From Pseudomaricurvus sp. HS19 (GTDB lineage Bacteria; Pseudomonadota; Gammaproteobacteria; Pseudomonadales; Cellvibrionaceae), in contig NZ_WVVW01000010.1 of assembly GCF_009857815.1 (NCBI RefSeq), forward strand, positions 62,001 to 126,000: a DNA stretch of 64,000 bases. Direction: 5' to 3'. A model generated the notes under the pieces. That model made no database searches. It was not told where the DNA came from and saw only the letters and a list, made by a program, of their open reading frames with translations. Numbering within the stretch: the stretch's first letter is position 1; each line of letters begins with the position of its first letter. Below are positions 8,792-18,445 of this stretch, one piece after another. Position numbers and translations under genes: made by a program.

Positions 8792-9463
8792 ATGGTGCCC
8801 ATGCCGGTCGCCCACTGCCTTGATGGCAGTGACTACAATGAATCCCTGTTTGAGCGCATTGCCCAGGACCTGCAGCAGCAGGGTTACAGCATTAACCACT
8901 CGGCGTTACCGCCGGCACTGGGAGAGGCGCTGTGGCAGCAGTTGCAGCAGATGAATGCCGCTGAATTCGATCGCGCCGGTATCGGTCGCGAGCAGGATCA
9001 CCAGCTTAACGGCTTTGTGCGTACCGACGAGGTGTGCTGGATCGACGGCTCTTCGGAGGCCGGCGGTCAGTGGCTGCAGTGGGCGCAATCGCTGCAGACC
9101 TATCTCAACCGGCGCCTGTTCCTGGGGCTGTTCTCGTTTGAAAGCCACTTCGCCCACTATGGCTGCGGCGATTTCTACAAGCGTCATCTGGATGCCTTCA
9201 AGGGCGAGGCCAACCGGGTGCTGTCACTGGTGGTGTATCTCAATCCCGGCTGGTTGCCGGACGACGGGGGGGAGCTGGTGCTCTATCGCGATGAGCAGGA
9301 GAGTGAGGGGCTGCGGGTGACGCCGGCGTTTGGCACGGTGGCGGTGTTCCTGAGCGAGGAGTTTCCCCATGAGGTGTTGCCGGCGCGGCGCGATCGCTAC
9401 TCCATCGCCGGCTGGTTCCGGGTCAACAGCTCCACCAACCAGCGGGTTGATCCGCCGCGTTGA
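8792..9463 (+). CDS. 2-oxoglutarate/Fe(II)-dependent oxygenase (prolyl hydroxylase-like)
   Basis: 223 residues from the ATG at 8792, preceded by GGAG 9 nt upstream. The metal triad is visible as HLD (H132, D134) and H193 in FPHEV. R203 in DRYSIAGWF is the likely 2-oxoglutarate anchor. The GGELVLY strand is typical of the 2OG-FeII_Oxy_3 domain (P4Hc family, PF13640). Bacterial relatives hydroxylate proline or other residues on proteins or peptides, and the target here is unknown. It is divergent from the cytochrome operon and ends 15 nt before the convergent kinase gene. Confidence 0.83.
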   Translation: MVPMPVAHCLDGSDYNESLFERIAQDLQQQGYSINHSALPPALGEALWQQLQQMNAAEFDRAGIGREQDHQLNGFVRTDEVCWIDGSSEAGGQWLQWAQSLQTYLNRRLFLGLFSFESHFAHYGCGDFYKRHLDAFKGEANRVLSLVVYLNPGWLPDDGGELVLYRDEQESEGLRVTPAFGTVAVFLSEEFPHEVLPARRDRYSIAGWFRVNSSTNQRVDPPR

Positions 9464-9478
9464 TCTGGCCTGGCCGTT

Positions 9479-12400
9479 TTAGTCCAGCTGTTGCAGCCAG
9501 TTGCGCGCCAGGCGCACGAAATGCGCCAGCATCTGCGCCGCCTCCTTGAACAACCCCTGCACCCGCGGGCTGGAAGCTGTGGTGTCCACTGAATGTTCCA
9601 GTTGTTGCAACAGGTCCCGCAGCGGCTGGGCGCCGTAAACGCCGACGCTGCCCTTGAGCGCGTGCAGGCGGAAGCGGGCATCGTCACTGTCGCCCCGCTC
9701 CCAGGCCTCCCGGGCCTCCTCCAGCTGGCTGGCGGCGCTGTCGCAAAGGCTGTTCAGGGCTTTGCGGAAATAGTTGGTACGCTCCGACTTGCGGGCAATC
9801 AGGGCTTCCACATTACTGCCGTCAAACAGAGCGCTCTCATCCACCTCGTCAGGGTTGGCATTGCTCCGTTGAGAGGCGGGGTCGTGATCCTGCCTCTGCA
9901 GCACGTTGAGCAGGGCCTGCAGCAGGGCGGCCTGGTCCACCGGCTTGGCGACAAATTCGTTCATTCCTGCCTGCAGGCACTGGTACTGTTCGGACGGTAG
10001 CACGCCGGCGCTCATGGCAATCACCGGAATGTCGAGCCGCAGCCGCTCGCGAATTTCCCGGGTGGCACTGAGACCATCCATCACCGGCATCTGGATATCC
10101 ATTACCACCGCCTGCCAGCGCTGTGGCTCCCGTTCCAGCAGGGCCACCCCTTCGGCGCCGTGGGCGGCGATGGTGACCCTGGCGCCCATATCCTGCAGCA
10201 GCCCGGAGGCTACTGCCTGGTTCATGGGGTTGTCCTCCACCAGCAGCAGTTCCAGTCCCTGCAGTGGCGCCTGCTGCTGTTCGGTGTTCAGGACCGGGGC
10301 CCCGCTGCCTTCCAGCAGCTGTTGCAGGGCCGTCTCCAGTGAGGCGCGGGTTACCGGTTTGATCACTGTCAGCTGCGGCCAGCCACTGTCGTACTCCGCT
10401 GCACTGGGGTGTTGCACAGACAGGATTGGCGGCACCGTGCAGCCGGCGGGCAGCTGCTCCGCCAGCAGCAGGTCCGCCAGCAGCGGGCAGAGGTTATCCG
10501 GCGCCCACAGCAGTACCTGGAACTGGTCCGGTGCTGCCGCCAGGCGTGGCAACAGCTCTTCGGCATTGCAGTTATCCACTTGCCAGCCCAGTGCCTGCAG
10601 GGCGGCGTCCAGGGCCAGTCGGGTGGAGGGGTGGCTGGCCATCAGCAGTGCCCGTCGTGGAGGCTGGTTACCGTCGCTGGCGGCCGCCGGGGAGGCGGGC
10701 AGGGCGGTGGCGGTTTCCAGCGGCATGGAGACCGTAAACTCGGTGCCGCGCCCCTCTTCACTGTGGAAGCTGATGTCACCACCCATCAGCGTTACCAGGC
10801 GGCTGCAGATCACCAGCCCCAGTCCGGTCCCGCCGAAGCGGCGGGTGATGGAGTTGTCCGCCTGGGAAAAGGCGTTAAAGATGCGCTGCTGCTGTTTGGA
10901 GGACATGCCCATGCCGGTGTCGCGGATACTCATCTGCAGCTGCCAGCGCTGGCCTTGCAGGGGCGTACCGCTGAGGCTGACCACCACTTCGCCGCTGGCG
11001 GTAAATTTCAGCGCGTTGTGGGCAATGTTGAGCAGGATCTGTTGCAGTCGCAACAGGTCTCCACGCCAGTGGGTAGGCAGGTCGGGCTGCACCCGGATCA
11101 CAGGCTCAACCCATTTGTCGCTGCTGTTGGTGGCCATCATGCTGGCGACGCCTGCCAGCAGGTCCTCCAGCGCGAACACCTGTTCCACCAGATCCAGTTT
11201 GCCGGCCTCGATTTTGGAGAAGTCGAGGATGTCATTGATGATGCCAGACAGCGCCTGGCCGGAGCGCTGGATCATATCGAGGTAGTTGACCTGCTCGTGA
11301 TTGAGGCGGGTTTTGGCCAGCAGCTGGCCCGCCCCCAGCACTGCGTTCAACGGTGTGCGGATCTCGTGGCTCATGTTGGCGAGGAACTCACTCTTGGCGC
11401 GACTCGCCAGTTCAGCCTGCTCCTTGGCCTCCTGCAGGTTCTTTTCAATCGCCTTCTGCATGGAGATGTCCCGCACCACGGCCAGGGTGCGGTGCTCGTG
11501 CCCCTCTTCAATGGGCGTGAGGTCGATCAGTACCTCAAACACCTTGCCGCTGGATTTACGTGCGGGGATGGTGCCGCGGCTGGTCATCAGCCGCGGTGTG
11601 GGCTGATGATTGAATTGGTGGCGCTGCTGGTAGTGCTGCTGGCGGTAGTTCTCCGGCACCAGTTGTTCGATGGGCATGCCAATCAGGGCGTTGTCGGGGT
11701 ACTCGAACATCTGGTGGGCGCGGGGATTGGCCTTGACGATACGGCCACTGGTGTTGACCTCGATAAACGCATCCGGGGCGCGCAGGAAAAACAGCTCCGC
11801 CTCACTGCGGGTCAGTGCCACCTCCTGCTGCTGGCTGTCGATACGGGCCTTGGCACGATGGTACTCGGAGGCGATTTTCTGTGACAGCCTGGTGGCGCGA
11901 TGATTGAGATAGTGAAGTGAGAAAACCACGTAGAACAGCAGCAGGTCCACCAGTACCCCGGCCACCAGAATGTAGACCGGTTGCTGCGCGCCGCTGACTC
12001 CCAACCCGGTGGCGTAAAAACGCATGGTCCAGGGGTGGCCGCCGAGAAGCAGGGTACGGTCAGTGGTGAAGGTGGCGTTGGTTGGCACCTGTTCGCCGGA
12101 GGAGCGATAGAGCAGGTCCTCTGTATTTACCCGGTTGCCGTCGTAGATCTCGAACACCAGGTTGGGGTTGTTGTCGCCGAGTATGCCCTGCATCAGGTCG
12201 CCAGCGCGGAACGGGGCGTAGACCCAGCCGGCAAACTGCTGGCGGCGCTCTGTCACGGTGCCTGGGGCGGGATTGACCTTGTAGACCGGCAGGTAGGTGA
12301 GAAAGCCGCGCTGCACGTCGGTATCCGTCTCCTGCACCAGGGTGATCAGCCCGGAGCTGGCTGGCTCATCCCGGTCGCGGGCGGCGCGCATGGCTTCGCG

Positions 12401-12934
12401 ACGGGTGGCGTCGGACCACATGTCGTAGCCGAAAGCGCGCTGGTTGCGCCAGTCAAACGGCTCCAGGAAGACAATGGCGGAGTACTCCTCCCGCGGCGTG
12501 GCGGGTTTGACCCGATAGTCGCTATAGCCCTGCGCGCGCATCGCCTGCTCATGGGTGGGCACATCGGCAGCTGTCAGTGGCACCGCGTAGCCCATACCCT
12601 GGATCCCCGGCAGCTGATCATTCAGGCGCAGTGCGGCAACAAAGGTGCGCCACTCCTCGCGGGAGACTCCCTTGCTGGCGGCGAAGAAGCCTACCCCGGC
12701 CTGCAGGGCGCGCAGGTAGTGGGCGTGGCGCTCCTGGATAGCGGCGACAATTTCGCCGGTGCGGAAGTGGAATTGCTCCTGGGCCCGCAGGTGAATGCTG
12801 CGGTCGGCAATCAGGTAGGCGGCAATGGTGAGCAGCAGTGACAGGCCCAGCACAATCCAGGCGATCAGGGGGTTGTGCAGGCGAGCCAGGCGGCGATAGT
12901 GATTGTCGAGCTGGCTGAATTCGTTCTGGTCCAT
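9479..12934 (-). CDS. Hybrid sensor histidine kinase (CHASE-PAS-HisKA-HATPase-REC-HPt)
   Basis: 1151 residues. Two membrane helices (about 21-43 and 318-340) frame a periplasmic CHASE domain. A PAS domain (about 375-490) follows, then HisKA with the H-box SHEIRTPLN (H523), HATPase with N640 and DTGMG (672-676), a degenerate receiver (about 760-875), a true receiver (about 893-1010, phospho-Asp D946 in VMDIQMP) and an HPt domain (H1091 in HALKGS). The layout is that of BarA/ArcB-type phosphorelay kinases. No cognate response regulator lies nearby, so the output is encoded elsewhere. CHASE ligands are small molecules; this one is unknown. Confidence 0.9.
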   Translation of the reverse strand: MDQNEFSQLDNHYRRLARLHNPLIAWIVLGLSLLLTIAAYLIADRSIHLRAQEQFHFRTGEIVAAIQERHAHYLRALQAGVGFFAASKGVSREEWRTFVAALRLNDQLPGIQGMGYAVPLTAADVPTHEQAMRAQGYSDYRVKPATPREEYSAIVFLEPFDWRNQRAFGYDMWSDATRREAMRAARDRDEPASSGLITLVQETDTDVQRGFLTYLPVYKVNPAPGTVTERRQQFAGWVYAPFRAGDLMQGILGDNNPNLVFEIYDGNRVNTEDLLYRSSGEQVPTNATFTTDRTLLLGGHPWTMRFYATGLGVSGAQQPVYILVAGVLVDLLLFYVVFSLHYLNHRATRLSQKIASEYHRAKARIDSQQQEVALTRSEAELFFLRAPDAFIEVNTSGRIVKANPRAHQMFEYPDNALIGMPIEQLVPENYRQQHYQQRHQFNHQPTPRLMTSRGTIPARKSSGKVFEVLIDLTPIEEGHEHRTLAVVRDISMQKAIEKNLQEAKEQAELASRAKSEFLANMSHEIRTPLNAVLGAGQLLAKTRLNHEQVNYLDMIQRSGQALSGIINDILDFSKIEAGKLDLVEQVFALEDLLAGVASMMATNSSDKWVEPVIRVQPDLPTHWRGDLLRLQQILLNIAHNALKFTASGEVVVSLSGTPLQGQRWQLQMSIRDTGMGMSSKQQQRIFNAFSQADNSITRRFGGTGLGLVICSRLVTLMGGDISFHSEEGRGTEFTVSMPLETATALPASPAAASDGNQPPRRALLMASHPSTRLALDAALQALGWQVDNCNAEELLPRLAAAPDQFQVLLWAPDNLCPLLADLLLAEQLPAGCTVPPILSVQHPSAAEYDSGWPQLTVIKPVTRASLETALQQLLEGSGAPVLNTEQQQAPLQGLELLLVEDNPMNQAVASGLLQDMGARVTIAAHGAEGVALLEREPQRWQAVVMDIQMPVMDGLSATREIRERLRLDIPVIAMSAGVLPSEQYQCLQAGMNEFVAKPVDQAALLQALLNVLQRQDHDPASQRSNANPDEVDESALFDGSNVEALIARKSERTNYFRKALNSLCDSAASQLEEAREAWERGDSDDARFRLHALKGSVGVYGAQPLRDLLQQLEHSVDTTASSPRVQGLFKEAAQMLAHFVRLARNWLQQLD

Positions 12935-13049
12935 CCGGCAGGGGATTCCGCGGTGTCTGGCTGTATTCCGGTGTCTGGTCTCACCTGTCGTCGCAGTTCA
13001 GTCTGCGCAGGTTGGCAATGGTGCTACACAGGGGGCTGTCGGGGGCGGA

Positions 13050-14849
13050 TCAGCTGTCTGCCAGGGCAAAAATCTGCCAGCCGCTTTTGGGCTGCAGGGG
13101 CCGATCCAGGGTGGCCCAGTGTAGTTTGTTTCGGCTGTCCAGGGCAAACAGCGGCGTCGCGGTGGCGTTGTCGCTTTCGGCCTGCCAGTCACTGAAGCCG
13201 TAACTGTCACTGAGCTGTGTGGCCTTGATTCTGGCGCCGCTGTCGAGTTGCTCCGAGAGGGTATAGTAGTTGACCTCCTCGCCGAACAGGCGCCGACCGC
13301 TGTAGAGCGGGCTGATACGGTTCTTGCCGCTGCCACGCTCCTCATCGGGGACGGAGAGTAAAAAGATATTACCGCCGCCGAAATCCTCGCGAAAACGCAA
13401 TGCGGCGCTGGTGTTGGTGGACGGTTGTGGCGACAGGCCCAGCATACCGTTGAGGCTGCTCAGGTCCAGGTACAGTTCGGCGTGCTCCGAGATGGGATTG
13501 CCGAAGTAGGTCTCCAGCCCCTCCATCCGCGCGCGGGCCAGGTGACGCCAGTTGCGGTCGCAGAGGAGGGTGTTAACGCCGGCCTCGCGCAGGGCCTTGG
13601 CAATGGCAATGGCGACCCGATTGGCGCCGATGATCAGGTAGCCGCGGCGGTCGGCGGCGCTCACGCCCAGGGCCCGGGCCAGCGGTTTGGCAGTGAGGCT
13701 CTGGATCAGCACTGTGCCGATAATAACGCTGAAGGCCAGCGGCACCAGCAACCGCGCCTCGGCGATATTGGCGGCCTCCAGCTTGAGGGCAAACACCGCC
13801 GAGACAGCAGCGGCAACGATACCGCGGGGGCCGATCCAGGCGAGAAACAGTCGCTCCTGCCAGCTGAAATCACTGCCCAGGGTAGAGATAAGCACCTTCA
13901 GTGGTCGCGCCAGCAACTGTACGGTCAATAACACTGCCAGCGCCGCCCAGCCGATGCCCAGCAGCTCGGACACATCCAGCCGTGCTGACAGCAGGATAAA
14001 CAGCACCGAGACAAACACCACCGTAAGACTCTCCTTGAAGTTGAGGATGTCGCGGGTGTGGACGCGGGGCATGTTGGCCAGCCAGATCCCCATCACGGTG
14101 ACGGTGAGCAGCCCGGATTCGTGCATATAGGTGTTGGAAAAGGCGAATGCACCGGTGACAAAGGCGATGGCGGCGAAGTTCTGCAGGTAGGCGGGAATCC
14201 AGTGATGGCGCAGCAGCAGGCCGAACAGGTAGCCGGCCAGGGCGCCCACCAGCAAGCCGGTGGCCAGGGTCTCGGCAAAGATCAGCAGGGCGTGGCCCCA
14301 GTCACGACCGGCGCTCTGGGCCAGAATCGCTTCGAACACCAGCACCGCCAGCAGGGCGCCCAGGGGATCGATAACGATACCCTCCCAGCGCAGGGTGTTG
14401 GCGATGCGGCTGTTGGGCTTCACTGTGCGCAGCATGGGCACAATCACGGTCGGCCCGGTGACCACCATAATCACTCCAAACAGGGCGGCCAGTGGCCAAC
14501 TGAGCCCCACCAGCCAGTGGGCGGCGAGGGTGGTGACCAGGGCATTTATCAGGGCGCCGTGAGCCACCAGGTTGCGCACTGTGGGGCCGATCTCCCGCAG
14601 CTCCACATACTTGAGGGTGAGGCTGCCCTCAAACAGGATGATGGCGACGCACAGGCTGACAAAGGGAAACAGCAGGTCGCCGAACAGTTCATCGGGTCGC
14701 AACAGCTGCAGGGCAGGTCCGAGCAGGATACCGGTGATCAGCAGGAACAGGATGGCAGGTACCTTGATGCGCCAGGCCAGCCATTGGCAGCCAAAGCCCA
14801 ACAGGCCAATCAGGCCCAGCATCATGGCTGCCGGCAGATCCAGTGTCAT
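13050..14849 (-). CDS. CPA1-type Na+/H+ antiporter with cytoplasmic TrkA-N-like domain
   Basis: 599 residues. About 12 membrane helices fill residues 1-390, with the transporter segments ILFLLITGILLGP, GPTVIVPML and AWIGPRGIVAAAVSAVFAL. The soluble tail starts with a Rossmann-like GYLIIGANRVAIAIAKAL (about 410), as in TrkA-N/RCK nucleotide-binding domains, which may sense NAD(H) or another ligand. Such proteins exchange Na+ or K+ for H+ to control pH and salt. It ends 115 bp upstream of the kinase start on the same strand and may share regulation with it. Confidence 0.87.
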   Translation of the reverse strand: MTLDLPAAMMLGLIGLLGFGCQWLAWRIKVPAILFLLITGILLGPALQLLRPDELFGDLLFPFVSLCVAIILFEGSLTLKYVELREIGPTVRNLVAHGALINALVTTLAAHWLVGLSWPLAALFGVIMVVTGPTVIVPMLRTVKPNSRIANTLRWEGIVIDPLGALLAVLVFEAILAQSAGRDWGHALLIFAETLATGLLVGALAGYLFGLLLRHHWIPAYLQNFAAIAFVTGAFAFSNTYMHESGLLTVTVMGIWLANMPRVHTRDILNFKESLTVVFVSVLFILLSARLDVSELLGIGWAALAVLLTVQLLARPLKVLISTLGSDFSWQERLFLAWIGPRGIVAAAVSAVFALKLEAANIAEARLLVPLAFSVIIGTVLIQSLTAKPLARALGVSAADRRGYLIIGANRVAIAIAKALREAGVNTLLCDRNWRHLARARMEGLETYFGNPISEHAELYLDLSSLNGMLGLSPQPSTNTSAALRFREDFGGGNIFLLSVPDEERGSGKNRISPLYSGRRLFGEEVNYYTLSEQLDSGARIKATQLSDSYGFSDWQAESDNATATPLFALDSRNKLHWATLDRPLQPKSGWQIFALADS

Positions 14850-14991
14850 TCCCCACTCCTGTTTTGATTGTTGTCAGTGCTCTTCCTGTTGCACAGGTAT
14901 CAGTTTGGCGCAATCAGCACCCTGCCCGGCTTTCCTGTGACGGGTAAATCCATAATACTACAGGGCCAAAGTACGGATGCGGGGTGTGGTG

Positions 14992-15687
14992 ATGGACAAA
15001 ACAGAGAGCTTTCGCAAATATTTCCGGGAAGAGTATGTGCCCAGGGATGCGGGGCCCAGGTTTCTGTATATCACCAACGGCAGGCTCTATATCCGGGTGG
15101 TGTTCGCCATTATTCTCACGCTCTGCGTCGGCCTTGCCAGCCAGGTGGACTTCAGGCCTCACCACCTGCCGCTGTTTTTTCTCTACTTTGTGATCGCCAA
15201 TCTGGTGGAGTACTGGATTCACCGTTACCCCATGCACCGCAAGATGCCGTTGCTGGGGTTTATGTTTGAACACGTCACCATCCACCACGCTATCTTTGAC
15301 CGGGATAAAAACCTGATTGAGGATGACCGCGACCTGATGGGCGTGTTCCTGCCGATCCTGTACCTGTTCTCGATTTCCGCCGGTGCTGTGGTGGGTTCAC
15401 TGCCACTGTTTATTCTGTTCGGTAGCAGTGAGGGGTATTTCTTCCTGTTTGTGTGTGCGGTCTATTACCTGCTGTATGAGGTACTGCACTACTCCTACCA
15501 CTGCCGCGATGACTCGCTGTTCCGCTTTGTACCTTTCAGCAAGAGCCTGGGGGTGAATCACCTGATTCACCACCGCCGGGAATTGATGAGCAAGGTTAAC
15601 TTCAACATTACCTTTCCGCTGTTCGATCACCTGTTTGGCACCAAACACAACCCATCTCATCTGCCCCGCGATCGCAGCGAGCCTTGA
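14992..15687 (+). CDS. Fatty acid hydroxylase/sterol desaturase superfamily protein
   Basis: 231 residues from the ATG at 14992 (GGGG about 7 nt upstream; an in-frame ATG at 14977 is an alternative). Four or more membrane helices carry the histidine clusters of the di-iron family: HRYPMH (77-82), HVTIHH (94-99), HYSYH (166-170) and HLIHH (190-194). Members insert oxygen into, or desaturate, lipids such as sterols, sphingolipids and carotenoids. The substrate cannot be assigned. It is transcribed alone, divergent from the antiporter, and converges on the DUF6491 gene with a 21-bp gap. Confidence 0.85.
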   Translation: MDKTESFRKYFREEYVPRDAGPRFLYITNGRLYIRVVFAIILTLCVGLASQVDFRPHHLPLFFLYFVIANLVEYWIHRYPMHRKMPLLGFMFEHVTIHHAIFDRDKNLIEDDRDLMGVFLPILYLFSISAGAVVGSLPLFILFGSSEGYFFLFVCAVYYLLYEVLHYSYHCRDDSLFRFVPFSKSLGVNHLIHHRRELMSKVNFNITFPLFDHLFGTKHNPSHLPRDRSEP

Positions 15688-15708
15688 TCGGGGGGATTAC
15701 AGCCGTCT

Positions 15709-16143
15709 TCAGGAGGTGGATTTTTTCAGCGCCTTGGCGTCCTCGGCGCTGATCATTTCAAACTTACCCAGGCCACAGCTGGCACCTCGTTCCATATCGC
15801 TGCCCCCGGAGCGCAACACGGTGATGATATCCAGCGCTGACAAGCGCGGCTGTGACGTCTTGTAGAGCACCGCGCTGTGCTTGTTCAGGCCGATGCACGG
15901 CCTGGGCAGGCGGTTAAGGTAAACCTCGCTGTTGTTCAGGTAGAACAGCAGGGTCTGGCGATCAACCACGTCTATGCGGTCAATGCGGTTGATCGGCAGG
16001 CTATCCACGGTTGCCGTCCCGGCGACCTCCTCGTGGATGGGAGTCGTATCATGACGCTCCTCTTCGGCACGCACAGTGGAGGCAAGGGTGGCGCCCAGCA
16101 GGGTCAGGGTGATCACTGCCTGCAGCAGGGTGGGGTGGTACAT
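15709..16143 (-). CDS. Secreted DUF6491-like protein
   Basis: 144 residues from the ATG at 16143, which has a clear GGAGG 7 nt upstream. An ATG at 16218 has no such site. A signal peptide (YHPTLLQAVITLTLLGATLA, cleaved near VRAEE) precedes a small domain with two cysteines (LPRPCIGLN and GASCGLGKF), the usual pattern of DUF6491 lipid/periplasmic proteins in gammaproteobacteria. Function is unknown. Confidence 0.72.
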   Translation of the reverse strand: MYHPTLLQAVITLTLLGATLASTVRAEEERHDTTPIHEEVAGTATVDSLPINRIDRIDVVDRQTLLFYLNNSEVYLNRLPRPCIGLNKHSAVLYKTSQPRLSALDIITVLRSGGSDMERGASCGLGKFEMISAEDAKALKKSTS

Positions 16144-16232
16144 AGGCGTTCCTCCGGATGGTTGGCCAGTTGCGCTCCCTCTATGACCGCGGAGGAGGGC
16201 CGGGGTTCGGCGCTGCACCTCAGAGCTGCACC

Positions 16233-17135
16233 TCAGAGAGGGTGCAGCAGTGCGTTCATGGCTTCCACCAGTTGCAGGGGGTGATCGGTCATCAGGTGGT
16301 GGTGCGCTTTGGGGATGACGATCAGTCGCTCACCGCAGAGGAAACTCTCCAGAATTCGCTGCGGACGACCGTTGTCGCTGAACAGGCTCAGCTCTCCATA
16401 AATGGTGCTGATCGGGGTGGTTACCTTCTGCAGCAACTCCAGCTGGCGCAGCTCACCAACATTGATGGCCCTGGGGTCAAATTTCCAGCTCCAGCCCTCT
16501 GCCGTCACCCGGCAGGAGTGGTAGCCGATGTACTGCACCAGTGCCTCGATGTAATCCGGTTGCGGTGGTGCCAGGCGGAATTCACGCTGGCACTCCAGCT
16601 GCGTGGCACGGCTGCGCAGGTGATCGCGGGGCTTGATCAGGGGGATGGTCTCCTCCGGTGGAAAGCGCACGATGCTGTCGATGATCAGTCCCTGCCGGAA
16701 CAGTTCCGGCGCCAGCGCCAGGGCGCGGATGGTCTGCACACCGCCGAAGCTGTGACCGGCGATGGTGACCGGCCCCAGGTTGTGTTCACGGATCACTCCC
16801 ACAATGCCGTCGGCGTAACAGTTGTCATCCTCGTAGCGGTCCAGGTGATCGCTGTCACCCATGGCCGGCAGGTCGATGGCAATCACCCGGTAGCGGTCGG
16901 TAAAGAACGGTGCCAGATAGGCCCACCAGTGGGCGTTGCCACAGAAACCATGCACCAGTACCAGCACCGGCAGTTCCGTGCGCTGCCAGTTCCAGCAGAG
17001 GAAATGCACCCGCTTGCCGTTGACTGTGGCATAGCGGGATTCGCCGGGGTGGTTAAGGTTGTCGAGAAACCAGGAGGGGGCATCGGCAGGCGGGACAAAC
17101 GGGGTCGCGCCTGCCACAGGGGAGTCAGTTGTCAT
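16233..17135 (-). CDS. Alpha/beta hydrolase
   Basis: 300 residues with the oxyanion-loop motif VHGFCGNAHWW (about 61-71), the nucleophile elbow GHSFGG (Ser129) and a C-terminal catalytic His in PKAHHHLMTDHP. No signal peptide is present, so it is cytoplasmic. The family covers esterases, epoxide hydrolases and C-C bond hydrolases, and the substrate is not readable. The 89-bp gap to the DUF6491 gene on the same strand allows cotranscription. Confidence 0.82.
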   Translation of the reverse strand: MTTDSPVAGATPFVPPADAPSWFLDNLNHPGESRYATVNGKRVHFLCWNWQRTELPVLVLVHGFCGNAHWWAYLAPFFTDRYRVIAIDLPAMGDSDHLDRYEDDNCYADGIVGVIREHNLGPVTIAGHSFGGVQTIRALALAPELFRQGLIIDSIVRFPPEETIPLIKPRDHLRSRATQLECQREFRLAPPQPDYIEALVQYIGYHSCRVTAEGWSWKFDPRAINVGELRQLELLQKVTTPISTIYGELSLFSDNGRPQRILESFLCGERLIVIPKAHHHLMTDHPLQLVEAMNALLHPL

Positions 17136-17218
17136 CAGTTACAGCTACCACGTTTCACAATTGCAGCCTGCAAGCATAACCAGCGCGCGGGCAAAAATCG
17201 AACTGTCCAGGGTATGGG

Positions 17219-17722
17219 TTATGGCTCTGCCCCGGCTTCCTCCGCCACAGCAGTGCCACAAAGTTCCAGTAATCTGGCCAGTAGCAGGGCGCCGTCGCTG
17301 AAGCGCTCGACATCGCCGCCGCCAGTGTTCTGCAGGATTACACCCTCTTCCTGGCGTGGCAGCATTGCGGTGGCGTCACCGTTGCGATCCAGCCAAATCG
17401 GGTAATCAAGTTTGCGCATGCGCGGCAGGGCAATGGCGCGGGCGATCAGGCCCGGCATGCCACTGATGTCAGCCACATAGACAAGACGGCCATCGCTGAG
17501 GCACGTGTGATCACTTACCTCCAGCGCGCGGCGCAGCATTTTATTGCCGCCCATGTCGTCCACAAACAGCAGCTGTAACGGTGTTTGCCCGGCTTGCCAG
17601 GCGGCGCCGAACTGGTTTTCCAGGGCGTTGAAATCCGGCACTGGCGGTGCACCGGTGGCGCTGGCGGTGAGTGGGTGGCTCAACAGCAGGGACCACAGTG
17701 TGGCAACAAACAGGTGGCGCAT
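17219..17722 (-). CDS. Small secreted thioredoxin-fold-like protein of unknown function
   Basis: 167 residues from the ATG at 17722, with GGAG 8 nt upstream. The longer frame upstream to 18079 overlaps the divergent DUF2780 gene and looks non-coding. It has a signal peptide (MRHLFVATLWSLLLSHPLTASA). The body contains LLFVDDMGGNKMLRRAL and VYVADISGMPGLIARAIALPRMRKLDYPIWLDRNG. This pattern occurs in gammaproteobacterial proteins often mislabelled FAD/FMN-containing dehydrogenase, probably thioredoxin-fold or YtfJ-like. No redox CxxC is present. Confidence 0.62.
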   Translation of the reverse strand: MRHLFVATLWSLLLSHPLTASATGAPPVPDFNALENQFGAAWQAGQTPLQLLFVDDMGGNKMLRRALEVSDHTCLSDGRLVYVADISGMPGLIARAIALPRMRKLDYPIWLDRNGDATAMLPRQEEGVILQNTGGGDVERFSDGALLLARLLELCGTAVAEEAGAEP

Positions 17723-17783
17723 GGGCAAGGGCTCCGCAGTGATAAAAGACAGCGGCCAGAAGGGTAGTACGGGGCGGGGGGTG

Positions 17784-17798
17784 GCCACAAGTTGTGGC
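17784..17798. promoter_or_regulatory. Perfect 7-bp-arm palindrome between divergent genes
   Basis: GCCACAA-G-TTGTGGC lies in the 151-bp gap between the divergent small secreted protein (start 17722) and the DUF2780 gene (start 17874). A TATACT that could serve as a -10 box lies at 17808-17813, so a protein bound to the palindrome would sit at the promoter. Confidence 0.4.
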
Positions 17799-17873
17799 GG
17801 CTGACGTATACTGCAGTAACTGAATAACGCCGGTGCCGATAACACGGGTACTGACACTACAAGGAAAGCTGTT

Positions 17874-18386
17874 ATGGAATTCAGGAAAGTAACCGGTTGC
17901 GCATTGCTGGCGACAATGTTGTTCTCCCTGGCGGGTGGCCCGGCGCAGGCACTGGGGCTTGGGGATCTGCTGGGCGGAGCCGCCTCGGAGCCTACGGCCG
18001 CGGGCGGCAGCACCGGAGGCAGCGGCTCAGGTGGGTTGACCGATATGCTGGTGGGGCAGCTGACGGACAAGCTGGGCATCAGTAAGTCCCAGGCGACCGC
18101 CGGCCTCGGCCTGCTGGTAAGTTACGCCAGCAATAACCTGCCGGAGAGCTACGCCAGCCAGCTCAAGGCGCTGTTACCCACCTCATCCTCTTCCGGCAGC
18201 AGCATGCTGAGCGGTCTGGGCAGCCAGCTTACCGGCAGCGTCAAGAGCATGGCGGACGTCAACAGTGGTTTCGAAACCCTGGGTATGGACAGCAGTATGG
18301 TGAGCAGTTTTACCCCGCTGCTGGAGTCGGCGGTCGCCAACACCGGTGCCAGTGAACTGGCCGGGGCGCTGGGCGCTCTCTGGTAA
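17874..18386 (+). CDS. Secreted DUF2780 (VcgC/VcgE-like) protein
   Basis: 170 residues. A signal peptide (RKVTGCALLATMLFSLAGGPAQA) is followed by a Gly/Ser-rich linker and a helical domain beginning LTDMLVGQLTDKLGISKSQATAGLGLLV. The closing FTPLLESAVANTGASELAGALGALW matches the DUF2780 family. Family members are exported proteins of unknown function. Start ATG at 17874 with AAGGAAA upstream. Confidence 0.75.
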   Translation: MEFRKVTGCALLATMLFSLAGGPAQALGLGDLLGGAASEPTAAGGSTGGSGSGGLTDMLVGQLTDKLGISKSQATAGLGLLVSYASNNLPESYASQLKALLPTSSSSGSSMLSGLGSQLTGSVKSMADVNSGFETLGMDSSMVSSFTPLLESAVANTGASELAGALGALW

Positions 18387-18445
18387 GCACTGTGAACAGT
18401 CGCAGTCTCAACTGATCATGGGCATGCATCGGTGAGACCGGCGCC

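Noticed and set aside
9906-11884. Two long forward frames (459 and 491 codons) over the hybrid kinase
   Set aside because: They overlap each other and the kinase; Ser/Arg- or Gln/His-rich noise composition.
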